From a virus, in the IMG/VR virus record IMGVR_UViG_3300025122_000138, positions 1-25,408 of that record: DNA of 25,408 nt. One strand, given 5' to 3'. A program made the position numbers and the translations under genes. Shown piece after piece: positions 19,407-25,408 of the stretch. Every line of letters starts with the position of its first letter. Position 1 is the first letter of the stretch. The notes below the pieces were generated by a model. It worked only from the letters and a program-made list of their open reading frames with translations. It did no database searches and was not told the DNA's origin.

Positions 19407-22400
19407 TTATCCTAAAAGCCTAAAATTATATTTAATTGATCGTGTGCTAAAACCCCATTGTTCATCATAATCCAGTCTGCTCATGTAAGGTCGATTGAGA
19501 TGAATAATATCTCTTTCCGGCTTTACGCCCCAGCATTTGATGCTGCTTTGGATTGAAGTGCTATCAATTGTTTTTATGATCCAATAAGGTTTTCCATTTT
19601 TAGTTTTCTTTTCGATAACTTCTCTCGGAATAAACCAGGCAACTCCGAGGTCATTATCCCATTCTCCAAGTGGTGGAACTTGATAATATTCTAATCTTTT
19701 AAGGATGTTTTCATCCAGTACTAAATCCATTGGAAAAATACCAGTTAATGAAACCAAATTTTCAATCCTCTCTTTGTTTGAAAAGTTACCTTCTGGTTTA
19801 TAAAGTTCTATGTTTTCTTCAAGTTTCTTTTTGTTTTTTGGCCGCTCGACCACTGTCGCAGTCCAGAAATGTTTTGGGCCTGAAAATCTATCATCAATTA
19901 GGCAATTTAAAGCTTCGCTTCGAGCTAAAACATCAAGCGCCTTTTTATTTAATTTGCTATAAACAATATCTTCATTAAAAAGGAAGTCTTCAATTACGTT
20001 AAATGGCCGGTTGTTAATAATCTGTTCCATTGCCTTATCTCCCAAGCCTTTAAGAGAAGTTAAGGGCTGAATTAATGTTTTATTATCTTCGGCAATTTCC
20101 CAAACAACACCAGATTTATTTACATCAATTGATTGAATCTTGAATTTAAATTTCTTTGCAAGGTTAATTGCTTTTTCTTTTCGAGTCTCCGGCTCTTTAT
20201 CTAAGAATGCTGCCACCCACTCCACTGGATAGTAATTAAACAACCAAGCACACTGATAAGAGAGGGCAGAATAAGAAACCGCGTGAGACTTATTAAAGCC
20301 ATAGCCTGAGAAATACTCAAACTTTTTCCAAAGAGAGTTTGCCGCATGCTCGGTCATATTCTTTTCAACACACCCTTCAACAAACTTAGCCTTTAGTCTA
20401 TTTTTCTGCTTTGCGACGGCTCCTGTGCCTCGCTTTGTGAGAAGTTTCCGAAGTTTATTGCCCTCATCTAAACTAAAATTCTTTCCTAGCTTGTGTGCCA
20501 ACAATGCAATTTGCTCCTGGAAAATCAAAAACCCGTAAGTTTCTTTTGTCACTTCCTTGACAATATCATTTTCATATACTATGTTATCAGGGTTTTCTTT
20601 TGCCTCAACATATAATTTATCAACATCTGCTCCAAGAGGGCCAGGCCGATAAATAGAAGTGATGGCAGCAATATTAATTATGTTATTTGGCTTTGCTTTC
20701 TTGCAAAAGTTTTGTGCGCCTTCTTCTGTGAACTGAAATATGCCAGCCCATTTGCCCTTGTGGAAAATATTAGTGTATACTTCTTGGTCATTAAAGTCGA
20801 TCTTGTCAGGGTGGAGATTCTCATTATAATAATCTTGAATCTCTTCAAACGTTGGGTTTTCAATATTGTGATGTCGTTTCAATATGTGTGCAATCGCACC
20901 TTCGATCATTTTTAATGTTGAGAGCCCAAGAATATCAAACTTAATGAACCCTAAAGGTTCAAGATGTCTAACGTTTTGACCTTCTGACCATGGAGTTTGT
21001 GTAATTCCTCCGCTATTAATTAAAGGTATATGGCGATTTAAGTTTTCTCCAATGACTACGCCCCCTGCATGACGAGAAACTGATCTCGTTTGCCCATATA
21101 AAACATTAATATGGTCTGCAATGTGCGGATACTTGCTTAAAAATGCTTTTAATGAATCAGAATATTCCATTACTTCTTCAAATGTCGGTACATAAACTCC
21201 TGATTTTATTCCGTGTTTCTTCTTAGCGGCAGGTGTGGCCTCTCTCATCATTCGCGAGGTTACAGGATTGACTTCCGTAAAGGGAACCCCATAAAACTTT
21301 GACACATCTTTAATTAATGAACGGAGCTGCAAAGTATTAAAGTTGGAAATTGGAACCACAGTGTTGCTGCCCCATTCTTCAATTAGTAATTCTTTCAGCT
21401 CCATCGGATCCGAAACATCATAATCAATATCTGGATAGTCTTTCGCGTCTCGTCTTAGAAATCGAGAAAACAAAAGCTTATATTTAATGGGATCAACTTG
21501 AGTAATTCCAAGGACATAAGCAACCAATGAACCTGCTGCTGAGCCACGTCCGGGCCCAGTTAATTGAATTTCATTTGCTTTTGAGGCAACCGCATTCATA
21601 GTTAAAAAATACTTACTAAAGCCGCGTTCGCTAATAACTTCTAATTCTTCACGCAAACGATTAACGTATTCTTTATCATGATGTAGATTCATGTGACGTG
21701 CCCTGTCGATGCACAGCCCTTTTAAAGTTTGCTCTGCTGTAAGTTCGGGTGGAACAACAAAATCTGGCAGATGTACAGTGTTGTCTGGAATAAAGCTCTC
21801 AATCCGATTATGGGCTATGCTATGTGTTTCTTCAATTGATTGGCGAATTAAGTCATCATCATATTCAACTCCGCAGCAATCTGAATAGTACTTGTAAGCG
21901 TCCCACATTTGTTGTCCGTTTTTTGGATATAACTCGTAGCCAATCTCATCAACACTGGAAGGTAAAACGTCTGAACAATAGCTTGGTTTAGACATAGATT
22001 TGCCTAGCCAGCCCAATCTTTTATATAGCTCGCGATCTTTCCAAGCATCAGGATTTGGGTAGTGGCTATCTGCTGTGGAGATTAGTTTGATGCCAAATTC
22101 TCTGTGTAGTTGTATAATATTTTTATTTAATATATGCTGTTCTGGTGTTTTGCTCCACTGCAGTTCGCCATACCAACGATCTCCAAATATATCCATCATT
22201 TCCATTGTTGTGTGGCGCATTGCATCCATTACCGCATCTTCGCCGTATTCTCTGTTCTCCCAAAAGTCCCCTGCATAAACGCCACCTAAGCATGCGCTAG
22301 CGGAAATTACGCCTTCGTTATATTTTTTTAACATCTTATAATCGATACGAGGAAAGCGATAAAAGTTTTCTTTAGAAAATGATTTAGAAATCATTTCAAA

Positions 22401-22838
22401 TATATTATTTAATCCCGTCTGATTCTGCGCCAGCAAAATTAAATGGCGTCGTTTGTTTAAGATGTTCTTAACTGCGCGTTTAGATGTAGATTCATCTTCA
22501 ATTGTCGTTCCTGAGCGCGAGTCGTCGAGTGAAGACTTTGCTTTTTTGTCTGCTTTGACTTTTTCATATTCTCCCCTCCACTTTGCCAGGTTGGGTAGGA
22601 AATATGCCTCTATTCCAAATATTGGCTTGAAGCTTTTCCCTTCTTCTAACATCTTCTTAGCGTGGAGAACTTGATAAGCCATCCCATTCATATTGCCGTG
22701 ATCTGTGAGAGCTAGTGCATCGCTGCCATTTTCGAAAGCAAAATCCATATGTTCTTGCGGATAACCTAAGCCATCAAAAACGCTGCCGGCTACGCTGTGT
22801 GCGTGCAAACCAGCAAATGGAATGTTATTCTTCTTCAT
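19407..22838 (-). CDS. dnaE: DNA polymerase III alpha subunit (family C, DnaE-like)
   Basis: A 1143-aa bacterial-type replicative polymerase. The N-terminal PHP domain shows L11-H-A-H-S, T45-D-H-G-N, G75-I-E-A-Y-F and S-T-A-D-S-H-Y near 254-260. The palm has G428-P-G-R-G-S-A-A-G-S and the acidic P469-D-I-D-Y-D, the two metal-binding aspartates being 470 and 472; further family marks are IYRPGPLG, F-Q-E-Q and G-Y-G-F-N-K-S-H-A-V-S-Y-S. It is close to full DnaE length, with a charged insertion at about 88-125 in the PHP region. It would synthesise phage DNA. Most tailed phages use family A or B enzymes, so this is less usual. The ATG has GGAG 6 nt upstream and overlaps the preceding gene by 14 nt. 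Confidence 0.97.
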   Translation of the reverse strand: MKKNNIPFAGLHAHSVAGSVFDGLGYPQEHMDFAFENGSDALALTDHGNMNGMAYQVLHAKKMLEEGKSFKPIFGIEAYFLPNLAKWRGEYEKVKADKKAKSSLDDSRSGTTIEDESTSKRAVKNILNKRRHLILLAQNQTGLNNIFEMISKSFSKENFYRFPRIDYKMLKKYNEGVISASACLGGVYAGDFWENREYGEDAVMDAMRHTTMEMMDIFGDRWYGELQWSKTPEQHILNKNIIQLHREFGIKLISTADSHYPNPDAWKDRELYKRLGWLGKSMSKPSYCSDVLPSSVDEIGYELYPKNGQQMWDAYKYYSDCCGVEYDDDLIRQSIEETHSIAHNRIESFIPDNTVHLPDFVVPPELTAEQTLKGLCIDRARHMNLHHDKEYVNRLREELEVISERGFSKYFLTMNAVASKANEIQLTGPGRGSAAGSLVAYVLGITQVDPIKYKLLFSRFLRRDAKDYPDIDYDVSDPMELKELLIEEWGSNTVVPISNFNTLQLRSLIKDVSKFYGVPFTEVNPVTSRMMREATPAAKKKHGIKSGVYVPTFEEVMEYSDSLKAFLSKYPHIADHINVLYGQTRSVSRHAGGVVIGENLNRHIPLINSGGITQTPWSEGQNVRHLEPLGFIKFDILGLSTLKMIEGAIAHILKRHHNIENPTFEEIQDYYNENLHPDKIDFNDQEVYTNIFHKGKWAGIFQFTEEGAQNFCKKAKPNNIINIAAITSIYRPGPLGADVDKLYVEAKENPDNIVYENDIVKEVTKETYGFLIFQEQIALLAHKLGKNFSLDEGNKLRKLLTKRGTGAVAKQKNRLKAKFVEGCVEKNMTEHAANSLWKKFEYFSGYGFNKSHAVSYSALSYQCAWLFNYYPVEWVAAFLDKEPETRKEKAINLAKKFKFKIQSIDVNKSGVVWEIAEDNKTLIQPLTSLKGLGDKAMEQIINNRPFNVIEDFLFNEDIVYSKLNKKALDVLARSEALNCLIDDRFSGPKHFWTATVVERPKNKKKLEENIELYKPEGNFSNKERIENLVSLTGIFPMDLVLDENILKRLEYYQVPPLGEWDNDLGVAWFIPREVIEKKTKNGKPYWIIKTIDSTSIQSSIKCWGVKPERDIIHLNRPYMSRLDYDEQWGFSTRSIKYNFRLLG

Positions 22839-23718
22839 TGTCTACTCCTATTGGGTTCCATTCATGATATCCTAATATTTCTTTGGGGGGTTTAACTAAT
22901 GCTGTACAATTCTCTGAGCCTAGAAAGGTTCGAAGATTGTCCCAACTGTCAATATTATGATACCAAGGAATGTCTAACATATTTGCACCTTTCATTTTAA
23001 CAGAGTTGAAAACTTTGTCAAGAGAAAAAAACCTAGCAGACCATCTTTTTTCAAAAGGTATTCGGTCCTTGCCAAAGCCCAAACTTTGTCCTGTGCCTTC
23101 TTTTCTTACCAGCCTTCGGCACGCTTTAAAATCTTCTGCATCGAAAGTAAATCCAAGGTATTCATTATCTTTCACGGTTTTTCCGTTGTGTGAAACAAAA
23201 AACGGCTTTTTATTAGATATTTGTTTTCTATGTGATTTCAGATATTCTGGGTCGTACACTCCATATGGAAATGCCACATAATATTTATCTGGTACGACCC
23301 ATTGGCTAATTGTGCGGCTGAGCCAATATGCGGTTAAAGCTCCGTATAGCGCGTTCCAGCCCAAACAATCTCTTCTGTCGCGGTCTCTCGGGTGAATTGG
23401 AACATAATAAATGGGGATTGGTCTTTTAAGCTCATCCGGCATAGAACTTCTTGTTTTATTGACAAAAAGAGGATCTTGAATGTAATCTCCCAAGCGATAT
23501 CTAATTAGCGGCTGCATATCATCGTGACAAATAATCCATATAGTTTCACTGCCAGCGCATGCACATTCCCACACTGCTCGCTCAACTGCTAAATAATTTT
23601 TTCCAATTGGTTGCAAGCAATCATGCCATGGAAAATTAAAATCTTTGGGCTGGCTAGCGACTGGTATAATCCCTGCTAAATGAAAAGAATTTATATTTTG
23701 TGGACCATTTTCAATCAT
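22825..23718 (-). CDS. Nucleotidyltransferase-like (GT-A fold) protein
   Basis: A 297-aa protein. Residues of about 12-85 read H-L-A-G-I-I-P-V-A, PWHDCLQPIGKNYLAVERAV, ETIWIICHDDMQPLIRYRLGDY, resembling the opening of sugar-nucleotide transferases (an N-terminal strand, a P-I-G-K-N-hydrophobic helix that parallels the G-x-P-K-x-L-x-P-x-x-x-K element, and an I-W-I-I-C strand). The normal glycine-rich G-x-G-T-R loop is not present. Later segments include YYVPIHPRDRDRRDC and KYYVAFPYGVYDPEY. The start is ATGA-coupled to the preceding gene, and the end overlaps dnaE. Reaction and substrate are unknown; a link to replication comes only from position. Confidence 0.6.
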   Translation of the reverse strand: MIENGPQNINSFHLAGIIPVASQPKDFNFPWHDCLQPIGKNYLAVERAVWECACAGSETIWIICHDDMQPLIRYRLGDYIQDPLFVNKTRSSMPDELKRPIPIYYVPIHPRDRDRRDCLGWNALYGALTAYWLSRTISQWVVPDKYYVAFPYGVYDPEYLKSHRKQISNKKPFFVSHNGKTVKDNEYLGFTFDAEDFKACRRLVRKEGTGQSLGFGKDRIPFEKRWSARFFSLDKVFNSVKMKGANMLDIPWYHNIDSWDNLRTFLGSENCTALVKPPKEILGYHEWNPIGVDNEEE

Positions 23719-24563
23719 AATATTTTCAATAAATCATTCAACTTATTTTGATAACCGCCTTTATTTTCTTGAATTAATAATTCTTGCGGGCTTGAATAAT
23801 TAAATTCAATCTTGTCGCTATCATCGTATAAATTCATTCTAAATTTTTTGACTTCTCTCTTTTCAACTTTTAAATCCAGAGGATAATAAATTCTTTCTTC
23901 ATTTAAAAAGCCATTTTTTCGGCCATTGAATCCTTCTTCTTTCAATAGCTTAATCACTTTAAATCGTGCATATGTATCTGAATAATCAAAATCTTGTAGC
24001 TGTTCTGTTGTTAGGTGAGATACTGCAACAAGGTCTCTTTGGGTTGGGTGATTTCCGGCAACGCGCTCGGTGGGATAGAAGTAAATGTCCTTAACAAAAT
24101 CATCTTCTGTGCAAAAGTGCTCAAAATCATGAACCATGCATGAGCGAGCAGTCATCCAATCCAATACGATAAATTTACTTGTGGTTTTATATAATTCTTC
24201 AATTGACATTGGAAGCCCTGTTACATTTTCATCATCAAACACAATTGCTTTTTCAAAATTTAATTTAGTCACTTTTGAATTTAAAGTTGTGGTTGCAGCC
24301 TCATTTTTGTTTATTCTCACATGATTTACTTGATCCCCAAACAAATTTAGGCCGGCCAATGAAAGTAGAAAGTATAATTTTTTCCATAATTTTAATTGGC
24401 TTTCGTTGTTAACTTTTTCAAACTGGTGGGGGACGGATAATTTATTTATTATACAAGGGGTGTCGTTTAAATAAGAATAGATTAATGCGCTTAAATTTCC
24501 GCCAATTATTATTTGGTTATATTTATATTTTTTAACGCTAGCAACTGCATCCTGACTCTTCAT
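23715..24563 (-). CDS. Hypothetical protein with possible Rossmann-like N-terminus
   Basis: About 282 aa. After a short leader, N-Q-I-I-I-G-G-N-L-S-A-L-I-Y-S-Y-L resembles a strand-GG-helix dinucleotide (FAD/NAD) motif, but it has only two adjacent glycines instead of GxGxxG, so binding is doubtful. Further segments are CIINKLSVPHQFEK, FIVLDWMTARSCMVHDFEHF and YFYPTERVAGNHPTQRDLVA. The start is uncertain: in-frame ATGs lie at 24596, 24578 and 24563, all inside the preceding gene and without a good Shine-Dalgarno; I chose the last. I do not recognise the family. It is upstream of and coupled to the nucleotidyltransferase-like gene. Confidence 0.65.
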   Translation of the reverse strand: MKSQDAVASVKKYKYNQIIIGGNLSALIYSYLNDTPCIINKLSVPHQFEKVNNESQLKLWKKLYFLLSLAGLNLFGDQVNHVRINKNEAATTTLNSKVTKLNFEKAIVFDDENVTGLPMSIEELYKTTSKFIVLDWMTARSCMVHDFEHFCTEDDFVKDIYFYPTERVAGNHPTQRDLVAVSHLTTEQLQDFDYSDTYARFKVIKLLKEEGFNGRKNGFLNEERIYYPLDLKVEKREVKKFRMNLYDDSDKIEFNYSSPQELLIQENKGGYQNKLNDLLKIL

Positions 24564-25068
24564 ATTCGTCGTTCTCATCTTTAAGTCTATACTCAAGGCA
24601 ATCTTCTATGTAATTGACTTCTTTCATCAGGCGTTTCGCGAATTTACGAATTTTCCACGAATACCTCCAGCCGGCATGCTTCCGATTATATTTTTTTCCA
24701 CATTTATACCCCGAACTATATCCACATAGGCCGCGGCCGATTTTTCCTTTAGCGTACTTTTCAACCCATCTGCGTAAAATTGCTGTACCGAATTCAATAT
24801 TTGTCTCGGGGTTTTTTAATTGCTTGCAAGTTTTTCCAGGCTTTTTCATATATCGCGGGATCACCTGCATTAAGCCGCAAGCATTGGAACTGCTCACAAC
24901 AACAGGGTTCCAATTGCTCTCGTAATGAATTAGCGCTATAATAATTTCTGCCGGAATATCATTCTGTTCCGAGGCTTGGGCTATTAATTCCATTTGATCG
25001 CATGCAAAGTGCGCCTTTGGCATGCCGATGTTAAGTATTGCTAAACATAAAATTTCTGCGGTCGTCAT
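24538..25068 (-). CDS. Secreted lytic transglycosylase (SLT family)
   Basis: A 176-aa protein with a short N-terminal hydrophobic stretch (MTTAEILCLAILNIGMPKAHFA), probably a signal peptide, followed by the SLT/goose-lysozyme-like domain: I-I-I-A-L-I-H-Y-E50-S with catalytic Glu50, A-C-G-L-M-Q-V at 63-69, N-I-E-F-G-T-A-I-L at 90-98 and C-G-Y-S-S-G-Y. It cleaves the MurNAc-GlcNAc bond with anhydro product. The protein continues with a basic region (KIRKFAKRLMKE) and an acidic Cys-containing tail. AGGAG lies 6 nt before the ATG. It could be a second lysis enzyme or a virion entry enzyme; a signal peptide favours export. Confidence 0.9.
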   Translation of the reverse strand: MTTAEILCLAILNIGMPKAHFACDQMELIAQASEQNDIPAEIIIALIHYESNWNPVVVSSSNACGLMQVIPRYMKKPGKTCKQLKNPETNIEFGTAILRRWVEKYAKGKIGRGLCGYSSGYKCGKKYNRKHAGWRYSWKIRKFAKRLMKEVNYIEDCLEYRLKDENDEYEESGCSC

Positions 25069-25091
25069 ATATCTCTCCTGTTGTTTTTGTT

Positions 25092-25328
25092 TTATAAGTT
25101 GACACTATTATAACATTTTTGTTTTATTTTATTAATTAATTTGCGAATCAAATCATCCGCTTCATCTTTGCAAGAAAAATTTGCAATGGTCAATATCGTA
25201 GAATTGTTTTTAAAAAACGCTCTAACCAAGTAGCATTCTTGATCCAATTTTGGATCACTATATTTCTCTGACCAAACTGCAATTAGTTCTTCTAATTTAA
25301 AAAAACACCCTTCGTGTACTTTGTGCAT
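25092..25328 (-). CDS. Small hypothetical protein
   Basis: A 78-aa protein starting MHKVHEGCFFKLEELIAVWSEKY, with strands ECYLVRAFFKNNSTILTIANFS and a closing helix DEADDLIRKLINKIKQK. The strand-strand-helix order is compatible with a small alpha/beta fold. GGAGGT lies 3 nt before the ATG, suggesting good translation. No family recognised. Its last codons contain the promoter of the transglycosylase gene. Confidence 0.68.
   Translation of the reverse strand: MHKVHEGCFFKLEELIAVWSEKYSDPKLDQECYLVRAFFKNNSTILTIANFSCKDEADDLIRKLINKIKQKCYNSVNL
25107..25115 (-). promoter_or_regulatory. Extended -10 promoter before the transglycosylase
   Basis: TG-T-TATAAT on the - strand, a perfect -10 with extended TG, lying inside the last codons of the 78-aa gene. 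No TTGACA-like hexamer is found 17 bp upstream (the region is A-rich). The same promoter type precedes the endolysin. Confidence 0.55.
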
Positions 25329-25341
25329 CGCACCTCCAAAT

Positions 25342-25408
25342 TTAAGCTAATTTTCTCATGATCACGTCGGGGCGGCCATATTTGTAATTATTATATTTTA
25401 AATTTGGA
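25342..25408 (-). CDS. 3' end of a gene continuing past the right edge
   Basis: The - strand frame is open from the window edge to a TAA at 25342-25344 and ends PNLKYNNYKYGRPDVIMRKLA (last 21 codons, read here without its start). Y-K-Y-G-R-P-D-V-I-M-R-K-L looks like real protein rather than noise, and a GGAGGT ribosome-binding site for the next gene follows the stop within about 10 nt, which fits the operon style of the window. Too little is visible for an identification. Confidence 0.55.
   Translation of the reverse strand, partial: PNLKYNNYKYGRPDVIMRKLA

Noticed and set aside
25099-25113. TTGACA and TATAAC on the + strand
   Set aside because: Spacing is only 4 bp and no rightward gene follows; the complementary strand holds a better extended -10.
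1-25408. CRISPR arrays, tRNA genes, insertion sequences, integrase or attachment sites
   Set aside because: I looked through the gaps and both strands and saw no regular direct repeats, cloverleaf-type segments, transposase motifs or terminal inverted repeats. Short tRNA-like elements could still be missed by eye.

Overview
The window looks like part of a large, AT-rich tailed-phage genome, most like marine or environmental phages with big genomes. Every gene I can support reads leftward (- strand). Genes are densely packed, with many 4-nt ATGA or 1-nt TAATG overlaps. Several small protein types resemble ones I know from memory as recurrent in marine phage contigs: DUF7417-like, DUF3310, a CCHC zinc-knuckle protein, a Cys-rich sigma-region-4 protein and paired 'LLNE-T-RFM-LAG' N-termini. 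There is no integrase, tRNA, CRISPR array or insertion sequence. No gene-free stretch exceeds 300 bases; the longest are 2037-2206 (170 nt) and 4754-4910 (157 nt), both described below.

Layout in the direction of transcription, right to left. 25408-23715: end of an unknown gene, a small hypothetical, a secreted lytic transglycosylase and a possible nucleotide-binding protein. 23718-16337: replication and nucleotide block with a nucleotidyltransferase-like protein, a bacterial-type family C DNA polymerase (DnaE-like, with PHP domain), an AP2-domain protein, dUTPase, a zinc protein, a small membrane protein, DUF3310, a KOW-like protein and a CBS-less IMP dehydrogenase/GMP reductase. 16337-15784: a ribbon-helix-helix candidate and a sigma-region-4-like regulator. 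15731-11409: two acidic, probably virion-associated proteins sharing an N-terminal tag, small proteins, an amidase endolysin and a large conserved protein. 11394-5967: GroEL chaperonin, a coiled-coil/TM protein, small accessory genes including a glutaredoxin, and a 534-aa acidic protein. 5967-3506: membrane-related accessory genes (fatty-acid-hydroxylase superfamily, a secreted small protein, a PAP2 phosphatase) and a stand-alone LeuA allosteric-type domain. 3502-1: an island of tiny KOW/SH3-like beta-barrel proteins, then a partial zinc-knuckle protein.

Two features stand out. First, the KOW-like proteins (MK-x-GDL start) are dispersed over the window but concentrated in the left 3.3 kb. Most start inside the last codons of an unrelated upstream gene through the same 14-nt overlap (ATGAAAGTCGGTGA or close variants), so the small gene's own start supplies the neighbour's stop codon. 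Second, the 170-nt gap at 2037-2206 can fold on the transcribed strand into a 12-bp outer stem, a 9-bp inner hairpin and a possible pseudoknot, ending in a run of 26 T.

Four close-to-consensus sigma-70 promoters (TTGACA-17 bp-TATAAT type) precede the left-hand small-gene units, and three of them sit on the stop codon of the preceding gene. Two extended -10 promoters precede the lysis genes. This suggests that host-type RNA polymerase transcribes those units. All functional statements are from reading the sequence and from memory of families; no search was run.
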